64,000 nucleotides of DNA from Ditylenchus dipsaci (lineage: Eukaryota; Nematoda; Chromadorea; Rhabditida; Anguinidae), in NCBI GenBank assembly GCA_004194705.1, contig SADC01000221.1, positions 1-64,000 on the forward strand. Reading direction: 5' to 3'. The translations under genes were made by a program, and so were the position numbers. Below are positions 21,650 through 34,100 of the stretch, piece after piece; positions within the stretch are counted from its first letter, which is position 1, and each line of letters starts with the position of its first letter. Under the pieces are notes generated by a model, which was not told where the DNA came from, made no database searches, and was given only the letters and a program-made list of their open reading frames with translations.

Positions 21650-21824
21650 TACAGTCAAACCTCCCAATAACGATCACCCCCATTAACGATCACCGAAAAA
21701 ACTTTTGGTTAGTCTATATTAACTGAAATCTCGAATAACGACCACTCCCATTAACGACACCTCCCAATAACGACCACCTGAGGCCGGTCCCTAGGGTGAT
21801 CGTTATTTGGGAGGTTCGACTGTA
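21650..21824. mobile_element. Pogo-like MITE (cccaataacgatcacc subfamily)
   Basis: TA-CAGTCAAACCTCCCAATA ... TATTTGGGAGGTTCGACTG-TA. Internal direct and inverted copies of cattaacgaycacc. The same subfamily occurs in opposite orientation at 25051-25224. Confidence 0.8.
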
Positions 21825-22528
21825 GTCCGTTTAAGTGGGCTCTTACTACAAAGCTATCACATAGACTGATCCTAGACTTTCGGTGGTGCCTCTGCAGCGA
21901 GAGGATCATGGATTGAAAAAGCATATTTATTTGATTTTGGCAAAAACTGAAACACTGATCCCGCTTAATTATAACTTTTCACTATTTCTTTTTTTTTTCG
22001 AAATGGTTAATTTTTTAAATCAAATGCTGTTAAATCTGGCTTAATCGATTCCTACCAACAGAAGTAAAATTTCAGTTGTTACATCAATTGACAGAGCAAA
22101 TCCTTCAACCGGTTTTCCTTTTTCTGTTACTAGGAATGAGAGGAAGAAGATTTTGTTGCTCAACTCCATGTGAAAGGCAATTTTTCAAAATTTTTGTTTC
22201 GCATGAAGGGAGTGAATCGATCGCTGATAATTAATTGGAATTTCACCAGTTTAATTTACTCCGTTTTTCGTCGTTTATTTTTTGCATGAATCATTTTTTC
22301 CCAGCCAATTGTCGTCATGCTTTTTGCGCCCACTAGATAAAATTAACAAGTATAATCAAAGCAAGTGTGTCGATGGTTATGCATAAATGCTCAAATTGTT
22401 TTCACCCATTAAAATACTACTTTCTACCAGCAAACTTGAACTTGAATTTTATTTTGAATTCCTTATATGTATCATATATCTCTCTTACTCTTGCCCCAAC
22501 ACTGACTAACAACTGATTTATATCTAAC

Positions 22529-22898
22529 TTAAAGGACCATGAAACTTGATAAGCACAGCAATTTGCGGAATTTGAATTCGCGCGGGACCACCCTAATTTT
22601 GTCCATAATGTTTTTGAATTAATTTTTTTCGTGTGCATTGAAAATTTGAATACTATATATGAGTAAATTTTAATGCATATAAGTTCATATAAGTTGTTAT
22701 GGTGCAATGTAAGTAGGATAAGTCGTCCGATCTGGCATAGTCGAGCAACGTTGGGCTCGACTAGTAGATGGTTCTATGTTTGAAAAAATTTACATGCAAA
22801 CAAAAAACATTCTAAAACATTATTGACAAAGTTAGGGTGGTCCGCGCGAATTCAAAATTTCCAAATTACTGTGCTTATCAAGTTTCATGGTCCTTTAA
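22529..22898. mobile_element. TTAA-flanked AGGACCATG-type MITE
   Basis: TTAA-AGGACCATGAAACTTGATAA ... TTATCAAGTTTCATGGTCCT-TTAA. Inverted ends of about 70 bp (including gaattcgcgcgg and accaccctaa). TTAA on both sides suggests a piggyBac- or Kolobok-type element. The 96-codon frame inside is not a gene. Confidence 0.8.
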
Positions 22899-23017
22899 CT
22901 GGTCATATACCAAACAACCTAAACTTCTGAATACTATTTTAGCCCATGCTGAGCTGTAATATAGAAATACAGATTCCTTATCATTTGATTGAAGGAATGG
23001 ATCATAAAAAATTTGCT

Positions 23018-23260
23018 TACCACTTTTCCTGTAATAGGGCGGCTCCCTATTATACGGCTTTCTTCCGACTGTGAGAACCTAAATCTCGGCCCAGAATCTA
23101 CATTTGGCGAATTTGTGGTTTATGTTTTTCCCACAAGACTTATTCCTCTTTTAAATTTTCAGTAGGCACCTAAAAACCTTGAGATCAACCTCAAAATTTT
23201 CCGATTATCGGAGGGTTGAAAAATAGGTGGCCAGCTGCCCTATTATAAGAAATACGGTAT
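23018..23260. mobile_element. CCGTATTT-type MITE (diverged)
   Basis: The right end ctattataagaaatacgg-TA is clear; the left end is TA-CCACTTTTCCTGTAATAGGG. Same family as 6417-6644. Confidence 0.6.
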
Positions 23261-24386
23261 TTCAACGGCAAAGTTCTAGACTTTTCAGAGGATTGAAGAT
23301 CTGGATTATCTTTTTTTTTAAATTAACACTGAGTTGAAATTCTTACTGGTGCGTTATTTTTGTGATTTCTAATAATAACCTTTGCTCTACCTTTCACTCA
23401 AATCATAGCCCATTTCCAAACCTCACCTCAAATTATTAAATAGACTCATACAGTCAGTAACAACAACAGTAGTAGTGATTGTGCGATCAAAAACAAGTGG
23501 TTATTTGGAGGGGAAAAATAGTAGGAGATTAACACCAGCGTCAAAGGAAGAAGAGCAAAAAAGTAGAGACAGCGTGAAAAACGCTAACAAAAAGAGGAGG
23601 ATGACAGAGAGGAGGACAAGACCGAAAATCAGAAAATGATCGTGGCGCGCCCCTCTCCAAAATGCTTCTCTCAGCACACTTTATATTTTACTCCACTTTC
23701 CGCCAAACATCAAGCAATAACTTTGCTCAACTTGGATCATTGCTGGAAAAGAGCACATGTGATTTTGTGTTTGCTTGCTTTATGCTTGCCCCTGCTTATT
23801 CATATTTCCTTGTACAGCAAATTGTCAACTGTTGTACAAGAAAAAAAGAAGCACCAATGTTGTCATTTTTTGTGCTCATGCTTTCTATATTTCTAAAATG
23901 AAAAAAATGTCTAAGCGACAAATTTATGGAATGAATTTTTTTAAAGTCTTTTCATTTTGCTTTTATTCATTGGAAAAATTAACCTTTTGGGTGTGTGTAA
24001 GCATTGCTTGATCATCGATGTTTTGCTTCAAGTTTAGTGCTATATTCAAATATGGCCTTTTAGCAATGATTGGCCTGGTGACTGATTTTTATAACACATT
24101 GCTGAACCACATAAAATTTTCCAAAACTTTGGATTTCATGCTGCAATTCGAGGTTTCTCGTTAAAGACACCAGCGTTGCTTATTTCATTCCTGGATTTGA
24201 TTAGCGTTCTGATAATTATGTTTAAAGTTTTCTGCTTTGTTTTTTAAAACTTAATATGAGGTTTAGAGATTTGATGCGAAACTACCGTATTTCCTCTAAT
24301 AGAAGGCCTCCTCCTAATACAAGGCTTCTCTAATATAAAGCCCCCTGTATGTTGATTGAAAAATAAAAGGCTATATTCCAATGGGA

Positions 24387-24669
24387 GGGGCCGATTCGTA
24401 TTCGCGCTTCTCGCATTTGACAAAACTCGTATTTGCAGAATTCAAAGTTGTGTTCTTGGCGTTGTGTTTTTGACCCAGTTTTGCAGTCTGCTCTTGGGAA
24501 ATTTATCACTCATTTTGTAGCTTATCTCACTGGCTTCAAAATGAGTGGTAACGCACCAAATAGCGGACTACAAAAAGTGGGTCAAAAAATGCGAATACGC
24601 GTTTTGCGAATACGTTCTGCGAATACGAGTTTTGTCAAATACGAGAAGCGCGAATACGAATCAGCGCCC
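24387..24669. mobile_element. Word-repeat element (cgtattcgc) carrying core Q
   Basis: Inverted ends of about 55 bp: GGGGCCGATTCGTATTCGCG and its near inverse, with gtatttgacaaaactcg. The right arm has tandem gcgaatacg words. The centre (24455-24595) is core Q (gttgtgtttttgacccag and cactcattttgtagc). Flanks are reverse complements of each other (ccaatggga and tcccattc), not direct repeats, suggesting insertion at the centre of an older palindrome beginning with CCGTATTTCCTC at 24283. Confidence 0.65.
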
Positions 24670-24823
24670 TCCCATTCTAATATAAAGTTCCCTAGAGGGC
24701 AATTCTACCTACAAATTGAATGTACCTACGGTACATTCATAAAATGATATGTCGCTAATTTATTGTTGAATTTGCTAGCGACTATAATATAGTGTCTGTA
24801 CACATTTTTTAAAAAAAATCCTG

Positions 24824-25353
24824 AGGCTCCCTCATACTTCCGCGGGACACGGGAAAATTTTCGAAACACCTTTTTGTTTCTATCTCGGCTCCCCACCATC
24901 ATTTTTCACCGCTTCCAATAGATCCATGATAAAACCGATCATGCTCTACAACATATGAATAACATATTTGCCATAATCACTATCAAAAATGATTTTACCG
25001 CGGGACAGGAGCAGCGAGACAGCCAAAATTATTTCTGAATGTTTAAACAGTACAGTCGAACCTCCCAATAACGATCACCCTAGGGACCGGCCTTAGGTGG
25101 TCGTTATTGGGAGGTGATCGTTAATGAGAGTGGTCGTTATTCGAGATTTCAGTTAATATTGACCAACCAAAAGTTTTTCGGTGATCGTTAATGGGGGTGA
25201 TCGTAATTGGGAGGTTCGACTGTATATATTAGTTTTATTGCGTAAAGCAAGGTCGATTTAAACCTAAAGTCTGTTGCCAGAACCAAAAAATAGACGTGTC
25301 CCGTGGCTTTATGGGCCTTTGTCCCGTGTCCCGCGGAAGTATGACGGCAGCCT
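24824..25353. mobile_element. Element with ttccgcgggacacggga ends
   Basis: The left end AGGCTCCCTCATACTTCC pairs with GGAAGTATGACGGCAGCCT; cgggacac words repeat in both arms and once inside (cgcgggacagg). A pogo-like MITE (25051-25224) is nested in it. No convincing target duplication was found. Confidence 0.6.
25051..25224. mobile_element. Pogo-like MITE (cccaataacgatcacc subfamily)
   Basis: TA-CAGTCGAACCTCCCAATA to GGGAGGTTCGACTG-TA; close copy of 21650-21824 in inverse orientation, nested in 24824-25353. Confidence 0.8.
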
Positions 25354-25833
25354 AAGAATACTTCGAAATTAAACTTTTCATAAGTGCTCATTTTTTTAAA
25401 ACAACCTATTGTGTTTAAAACGAACAGAATCAATGTTGGCTAAAAATTTTAGTGCTGCTTGTTGGAGTGGTATTTGCTTTGGTGGGGTGGAAAGGTAAGA
25501 CAAAGTAAAACAATCACTGAGCTATTTCACTGCTCCTTACTCCTTTTTCTTGGTTGTTTGTTAGGGGGTCTCTAAGAAGTTGCGCTTTTACTCCTTCTCT
25601 GATCACCATTATTCTAGATTGTTTATTACCTTTTTATTGTTGCTAGTAATGTTGGACTTAGGAATAGGGCAGATACCAATTTTATTTTGCATTAAATATT
25701 TGATTGAGATGACTTGACATATTCGCAAGTGTAATCCCTCGCTGGATCCAAAATTTCTGTTTCCTTATTTTTCTTATTCTATCGTTTTAGTATTCCTCTT
25801 CAAAATCTAACCAAAAAAAATCCGGTGCCGAAA

Positions 25834-26088
25834 TACAGTCGACTCTCTCTCTCCATAGTGATCACCCCAAAAGTTCGTTCCCGCCTAGGTGCGATCCTTT
25901 TTTTAACTCAATTTTGAAGGCTCTTACCATTTATTTTCGGCTAGTCAAGGATTTCGATTCGGCAAAATTGAAATCCTTGACTAGTCGTAGACGACTGACA
26001 AAAGACTTCAAAATTTGAGGTAAAAAAGTGTCAGACCCTAGGTGGGAACGAACTTTTTGGGTGATTACTATGGAGAGAGTCGACTGTA
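25834..26088. mobile_element. Pogo-like MITE
   Basis: TA-CAGTCGACTCTCTCTCTCC ... GGAGAGAGTCGACTG-TA. Subterminal aaaagttcgttcccgcctagg pairs with ctaggtgggaacgaacttt. Same group as 4814-5235, 29767-30127, 55977-56216 and 58009-58255. Confidence 0.8.
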
Positions 26089-26536
26089 TGCCTTGGCTCC
26101 TCCTGTTTTTTTTGAATAATGTCTTGCCCCTCCCTCCTGTAAATTATGGTTGTGCTAATGTTGTGACTATGGTTAACGAATCATTTTTTGGAAAAAATAA
26201 CAGGGAACATCAAAGCATATTTTAGCACCGAATATTTCACTAGCCAAAAATTTCATAAAATCCTACACGCCAGCAACTTTTCCATAAAAATTCACCTCGT
26301 AGCGGTCTAGCTTTTGTTTAAAAAAGCGAAATTTCACAAATTGTTGAACTCAATCCAAGACCGAACTAGAGAGTATGGAGCACTCAAATCTGAGACCAGC
26401 CCACTCACTTAAACCTGACAACACCCCCTCCCCCAGTCAAATAAGCTTAGGGTACCGAGGCAATTTTTTTTTGAAAATTTTTACTGCATTATTTTTTAAT
26501 ATAAAGTAGTAAAAAAACACCATCTAATCATGTTTA

Positions 26537-27375
26537 CCAGGGTGGTGTCTTCAGCCGGCTGAGGTTAAACTCAGCCAGCTGAGGCTGAAGCCTGAGGTAA
26601 AATTTTTGACCTGGCTGAGGCTGAAGAAAATTCCAGACCAAAGCCGTCTGAGACAATTCTTTTGGCTTTTTTTTTGTTAATTTTCAACTGTTTTCCTGAC
26701 AATTTCGAAGTCTTCAGTCAATAAAAAAAGGCTAAAATTCATTTACGCCCTCAAAATGCTCATTTACGCCCTCAAATCTATATGTTGCCATTTTTAGTCA
26801 ACTTTTCACTGGAAATTTTTTAATATTTTTACACCAGCACGTAGCCCTGAATCTTGGCTTTCTAATGAGCTATCAAACTTTGCTGAATGAATTTAAAAAT
26901 GCAGAGATTTAAGGGTTTAAAAAAAAATTCAAGAAAATTTGTCTTTCAAAACCTCTAAATCTCTGCATTTCTGAATTCATTCGACAAATCTTGATAGCTC
27001 ATTAGAAAGTCAAGATCCAGGGCTATGCGATGGTGTAGAAATATTGAAAAAGTTCTGCCAGAAAGTTGACTAAAATGGCAATTTATAGATTTGAGGGCGT
27101 AAATGAGCATTTTGAGGGCGTAAATCACTTACAGCCATGAAAAAAAATTCAGTTGTTAAATTTCCCTCCATACCATTCTTAGTTGTAAAATTTGAGTCAT
27201 CCGGCTGAGTTCGAATTCATCCGGCTGAGCTTAACTCAGCCATCAGCTGAGTTAATGATGGCTGAGGCTTATGGCTGAGGTAAAAATTTTGACCCGCGTG
27301 AGGCTGAGGAAAATTTTCCAACTCAGCCGGCTGAGGCTGATGGCTGTGGTAATTGTCGAGTATACCATCCTGATG
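26537..27375. repeat. Foldback with cagccggctgag ends
   Basis: Ends are CAGGGTGGTGTCTTCAGCC and the inverse of gagtataccatcctgatg. Both arms carry repeated gctgaggctgaa words; further in, ctcatttacgccctcaaa occurs twice in each arm, and aatgagctatcaa pairs with ttgatagctcatt. Arms are about 350 bp with a short loop near 26905-26940. Confidence 0.75.
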
Positions 27376-28186
27376 TTTATACAAAGAAATTAATGGTATA
27401 AAAAATTTTCAGAAAAATATATCTTGGTCCCCCAAGCTGATTTGACTGCGGGGAGGGGGTGGGGCTGAGGTTCAATTTAGCCGAAAGTATACTACCATTG
27501 AACATTGAAGTCCTGTGTTTATTATTTTGTCTTACCTCCTTCTATGCAATTACTAGTTTGATATTTTTTGCTCTAGCATTCCTTAGAAAAGGTCCGCCAT
27601 ATCAACAATTTAAAAGTTGTTTTAATTAAAATCCTACCTGACAACATGCAAACTTTCAACTCTTTTCTCTAACTCAAACACAAGAAAAGCATCCAGAACG
27701 AAAACCAGCAAAAAAATAATAATAACAGAGAAGAAGAAAACAAGTTTACTCATTTACTCATGCCTAACACTTCCTGCATCCACAGTTATTAATGAAGCTT
27801 TTTTGCTGTTTTCCATTCCTACCATTACTTTTGAGGCTAGACACAATTGTTTTAATATTTTAAAAAATGTGAAATTAAATTATTTTAAAAACGTGAAATT
27901 AAATTATTTTAAAAATGAAATTTTATAAAAATACGAATTATTATTATTTCTTAAAATATTGCAAACATTACGGATATTGCGTTGAGCAATTCCACTTCCA
28001 CTAATCTGTATTCAGCACCATAATAAATGGACTTTTAAGTCCTTGCTTTAAAGGTAGCTTTATATTCTCCTTTCTTCCATCTATTTCGTGATGTTGTGTT
28101 ATTGTCTTTGTTGTTTTATTGGTGGTGCACTTGTTTTTTTGATAAGAAGATGTTTTAGATTGGCCTTAGAACAGTAGAAAATAGCC

Positions 28187-31100
28187 ATGGGTCGCTATAC
28201 CGCTCCGAGGAGATGCGGTGAGAATTTAAATATTTATATTTTGCAAGGTCCTGAGATTTTTTTCCCAAAATAAAATATTCAAAATATGAAGTGAAGTTTG
28301 TCTATGTAAAGCGATTTTATCTGCCGCTCACTTCGAATAAAAAATATTTTGGCGCTTAAATATTTTTGGCCCTGACCTCCCATTTAGAATTTTTTTTAAT
28401 TCCCCAAAATTTACTCGTAAGCTTATTTTTTTCTACTCAACAAGAAAAAAATATCTCTTAACTTCTTCTTGACTAAAAATCTCAAATTTTGTAAAAAAAA
28501 TTGGACAAAGCTTTTCTCTGCTGCAAAAAGACATTTTTTGTGTTGCAAATAGACTTTTTGGTTCTTGTCGGTTATCCGGACTACCTTGGACTACCTCGGA
28601 CTACTTTCTGAGACTTTTCGATGCATAAAACCAAGGTAGTCCGGATAACCGACAAGAACCGACTTTTTTCACTGCAAATCGGCTTTTTTGCTGCAAATTT
28701 CTTTTTAAAAAATATGCAGAAAAAAATTTTTTTTGCAGCAGAGAAAAGCTTTGTCCGAAAAATTGCTAAAATCTTTTAAAGTATTTTTAACTGAATGAAA
28801 GCCTATTTTCAACAAATAAAGGCAAAGGTTACTGATTTTGAACAGATTTCACTTTCTAGGCCTTGCATGCACGAATCTTGATTTAAAATGCATAAAGACT
28901 GTTTTTGCCCAGTTTAGGTGAGAAAACTAAGATAAATTACCCGAAAATGGCACTAGAATACCTTTCAAATACGATTTATCTCTGAGGAGTGAAAAAAAAT
29001 TTTATTGCAAAATTCAAGATTTTTAGTAAAAAATGTTAAGGAATGCGTTTTTTATCTTGCTGAGCGAAAAAATTTTACTTCAGCGGTAATTTTTTTGGTC
29101 ATTTTCAAAAAAGTTCAAAATGGAGGGTCAGGGTGAATAAGTGCCAGATTTTTTGCGTAGAACTTGAAAAATAAAAGTAGCAAAATATTTTTACTTTTTT
29201 AAAGTAAATCTGAATCATGGGATTCAATTCAACCAGATTTCCCTGAAATTCGAAAATTTCAGCTTTTGCCAGATGATTGTGGAAAGGATGCCGCCTTTGC
29301 CTGTGTGGCTGAAATTGGCAAAAAACCATTTGTGGAATTTAAAGATGTAGGTGGTTTTGTTAGTCTAAATATCTGAAAATTCTTAATTTTTTTTTATGAA
29401 AGTTTAAGTAAATTTAATGTTTGGAGTGAGGATTCCACCAAATTATTAGATTAAAAAAAATCATCTGCAGGAAAGATTATAAAAAATTAAGAAAAAAATT
29501 CCAGTTGAACTCAGAAGTCAACTCTTTTCAACGAATGTTTGTGCGTGACATCCGCCGATTTGATGAAATGGAAAGGAAATTAAGTAAGTTCACTTTTCTA
29601 CTGCCTCTTTTGTGCAGTTTCCAAAAAGTGTATTCTAGGATTTATGGAGAATCAAATTCGCAAAGACGAAATCGAAATAGTGGACAACACTTGGAAGGAG
29701 GAGGTCAATGTAATGTCCCATCATGAGATCAACCAGCTGGAGGTTGGCTTTTAAAAAATATTTTTACACAGTCAAACTTCGATTTAACGACCCCCACATC
29801 AAGTTAGTTCCCACCTAATGTCCGACACTTTTTTAACCCCATTTTCAAAATATTTCATCGATTCTGTTTTGACAGTCTGGCAAAACCTCGATTTAAAGAC
29901 CCTGTAATTTTTAAAAGGGGGTCGTTAAATCGAGGTTTTGGTGTTTTAAAAGCAAAATTTTTAGGTTTTCGAAAAACGATCGGCGAAATCGGAATCCTTA
30001 CAATATTTGCGACCAGACTATCAAAACAGAATCGATAAAATATTTCAAAGATGGGGTTTAAAAAAGTGTCGGACCCTAGGTGGGAACGAACTTGAGGGGG
30101 GGGTCGTTATATCGAGGTTTGACTGTAGTTAGCTCATAATTCTCATTTCTTTACAGCAAACTCTGACCGATCTAGAAATAGACGTGATCCACATGAACGA
30201 AAGCGACCACCAACTAAAAAAAATTTCCTTGAACTAAAGGAGTGGGAGTCAGTCTTGGAGAAGACTGACGGATTTTTTGAAGGAGTAGGTTATTTTATCT
30301 GTTACTTTCTTTTGTTTTTCTCATTCACGAAATATTCCTCAGGGGATCAATGATGTGGCAATGCAAGAGATTGAGCAAGCTCAAGAGACCGATGCTGGTT
30401 TTGCACTCAAAGAAAAGGAGCCTATTGGGTAATCGAAATTTTCAGGAAAGAATATAACAACACAAAATTAGCTTTGTACTTTGCTGAAACGTAAATGTAC
30501 AGGGTGTCCCAAAAATATTCGAATATCGATTAGTCGATGTACATTCGATTTCTCCACAAAATCGATTACATTAGTTAAGCCTCCTGAGGGCTCTTCTTGA
30601 AAAACAATAGGAGTAAGTAACAGATAAAAACATCTCAAAAATAAATCTTTTCCAGATTTTAGATGTTTTTAAGACCCATGGTAGAATTAGAGAATCGCAA
30701 AATTTTTAAAACTTGATACTCTAAATTTGAAAAAGCCAACTAATCAACTAAATTTACCAAAAGCCATTTTGCTGCAGCGACTACCTAACTGAAATAAATT
30801 TTTATCAAATTTCGTTTTTTGAGTGACCTAAAGGAGGATAGAATTGATGTGACTTTCGGTCAGATCCGGGCGGTAGGTAGGGGGGGAGCGTTCTGAGGGG
30901 CTATAGCCCCCACACGTCAGATTTTTCGAAAAACATTGTAAATCAAAAAACTATAAATCTCGAAAATGGTGTAGATAAAATGATCTCTGGCGGTTTTAAA
31001 TTTTTTCGGCTACGCCTCTGGTCAGGGTTAATTAAAGACGACTTTGAACGACCAATGCAATATTTTCACGGCTTCCATCGACTTTTTAAATTTTCATCCA

Positions 31101-34100
31101 TATGGTAATATATGGATGAAAAATAGCACATCTTAAAGTGTGGTTCCTTATTCTCTAAAATTGACTATAGTGTAAACAATTTAAAAATTCACAGAGTCGA
31201 TAAAATATATTTTCAGCTACATAGTTGGTGTGATCAGCCATGAAAAGGTATGACAAATTCAAAAAATTTTCATAATTACTTATGCTATCCAGGTGAATGC
31301 TTTTGAGCGCATCTTATGGAGAGCCTGTCGAAGGACTGCCTTTGTTCGATACTGTGAGATTGAGGAGGAATTGGAGAACCCTGACACAGTCAGTCAACTC
31401 ATTAAACAAAAGCTTTACAGCAAGTTTTTTTCAGGGCGAGAAGATGCACGAGTCAGTGTTCATAGTCTTTTACAATGGTGACCGCCTGCGTTCCATCATT
31501 GACAAGGTCAGTGGCATTGACTATTGGCTAATTCAACAATTCTATTTTTCAGGTGTCCGAAGGTTTTAAAGCCAAGCAGTTCAATCAGTGTCCCAAGACC
31601 AGCTCAGAAAGGCACGCCGCAGCTCTGCAAGTCCGCTCCAACATCACTGATATGCGCACTGTGATGGCTCAGACCAAGGAACATCGCTTGAAGGTGCTTA
31701 ATGCTGCAGCTGTGAACCTTCGCAGTTGGTTGAAACAGGTAGCTTATTTGAAAGACATGGGCTACACTGCAAATAATAGCAAAGGCTAGCTATTTTCGAA
31801 CCGTCCTTGTTTTGACTCAATTCGAGGTATATCTGATATCGGTGACTGTAGATTGAGTTTTAAAAACTGGTTCGAAACTTTTGTTGGATCAGATGAAATG
31901 CTTATAAACAAATTAAAAAAGACACTGCTGGTCCTAGGGAGTTAGTTGAAAAAGAAAACCGACAGGTGGTTCGTAAAACCGCAAGTGCACTCCCTTCCCC
32001 AAGGAGTATGAGTTCTCTATCCGTAGATCCCCATAGAGTAAAAGATCTCGTACCATTTTTAGGCTCAGAGAGCTCACACTCTTTGGGGGGGGGTGTACTT
32101 GGGGTGCTGTCCCGGTGGTTATATTAGAATAAATTCGGCATTTTTTGGTGTAACGCGCTGGTATGCCCTTTTAAATTATAGAAAATAGAGGAAAATCAAG
32201 TTTTAACTGATTTTTGCAGGTTAGACTACACAAGTCCATCTACCACACTCTCAACTTGTTCACCTTTGATGGGATCGGCAAGTTCTTCGTGGCCGAATGC
32301 TGGATTCCACGTAAACCTAAAAATTTCATTGCAACCTTGGTAAATTAATGTTACTTGCAGTTCGAGACATTGAAAATGTGCGTGTGGCCTTGGAAACTGG
32401 TGTGGTAAGCGCACTATTGCCTATTTAGACTCTCAAATAATCAAGGCACTTATTCAAGGGCAAAAACGGTGGGACTGTGAAGCCAGTTCTGAACGTCCTT
32501 CACACTGATGAGCCTCCCCCCACCTATAATCGCACTAACAAATTCACTGCTGTGTTCCAAAGTATTGTCGACTCCTATGGAATCGCTTCATACTTGTGAG
32601 GAAACTATTCATATTTTTTAATATCATTAAGAAATTTATAGGGAGGTGAATCCAGGTTAGTTCGAAGAAATGAGAAAGTCAAAATCAATTGTTTGGTAGT
32701 TCATTTTCAGCGCCTTACACAATTATTACCTTTCCATTCATATTCTCCTGCATGTTTGGTGACTTGGGGCATGGTAGGTCGAATTTTTTAAGGAAGAGAG
32801 CGCCATTTACGTCTTGCCCGATTAATAATTTGGTGGTGCAGTGGGCAGAACAGCTCGTGATAAAACACATCCACCAAAAGAGTAGACTGTGAACAATGGT
32901 CGAAATAATTTTATTTATTCCATGAGAATTCACGGTGTTTTTGGAACTTTTGGATTCGCCACCTTTTTTGTAGTTTGAGACAGACATTTGAGCCCATCCT
33001 ACAGTGCACTAATCTACTCAGCGCATAATGCTTCGCCTAAATTTAAAAATTGAAGAAACGAAAAAAGTCGAGAATTAATAATAAGCTTCAAAAAGGCGCG
33101 AATTCAAAAAAATGTCCAAAACTAGCCGAACACTCGCATTCTAGAATGGACAATACTTTTTTTTGGCGCAAAACACTTTTTTTGGCCCAAATTTTTGTTT
33201 TGCGTAATTAGATTGAAAATTTTAAACTTTTTCAAAAAGTTTAAACATCATCATGTAGCCTGCTCTTTTAGTTTCTGATAAGGTATCATTTATTGCATTA
33301 TCTTAAAAAATGTGATACAAAAAGGTAAAAGTATGAACTAAATTGTTTCTCTAATTTAGTTCATACTTTTACCTTTTTGTATCACATTTTTTTAAGATAA
33401 TGCAATAAATGATACCTTATCAGAAACTAAAAGAGCAGGGCTACATGATGTTGTTTAAACTTTTCAAAAAAGTTTAAAATTTTCAATCTAATTACGCAAA
33501 ACAAAAATTTGCGCCAAAAAAAAGTGGATTTGCGCCAAAAAAAAAGTATTGTCCTTCTAGAATTCCCATAAGAAAATAGGTGCTGAAATGTATTGGCCCC
33601 ATTCCTCAATGGGTACCGATTTCTAAGCTTGGTGCCCCTGTTTTTTTTACAACCTGCTTACGGACTCTTTGATTTTCTGAATAAGGACATGCTAACATTC
33701 GCGATTAAAAACAATTTAGCGCACAAATTTAGCAAACAAAAGAATACGGGAGACCAAGCTTAAAAATCAGCACCGATTGAAGGATAGGGCCGATATATTT
33801 TACTTTTATACGTGTTTGTAAAAAAGTATATGAAATCCTTATTTCTACTAACCGCTGCACTCCAACACAAGCCAGTCAATGAAAATTACCAAAATGTTTT
33901 TTGGACTAAAAGTAGACTATTTATAGGAATGCTTATGTTTTTGGCTGGCCTTTATCTGGTTATGCGAGAGAAAAATCTGGAAGCTAGACAGATAAGAGAT
34001 GAGTCTAGACAGATTAAGAATCGAGAGAATTCTTGAAAAAATGTGTTTGCTTTCTAGATTTTCGGGATGTTCTTTGGTGGTCGCTACATTATCCTCCTGA

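Larger units (their letters stand above)
21825..28186. other. Gene-free tract before V-ATPase
   Basis: No gene supported. Repeats are listed separately. Regions 21900-22500, 23270-24280, 25440-25830, 26230-26530 and 27400-28180 show no recognised feature. Frames at 23636-24011 are AT-rich and match no family I know. The last few hundred bases presumably include the V-ATPase promoter and 5' UTR. Confidence 0.6.

Noticed and set aside
23636..24011. Overlapping hydrophobic frames
   Set aside because: Three overlapping frames in AT-rich DNA, no family recognised, no convincing splice sites or conserved motif.
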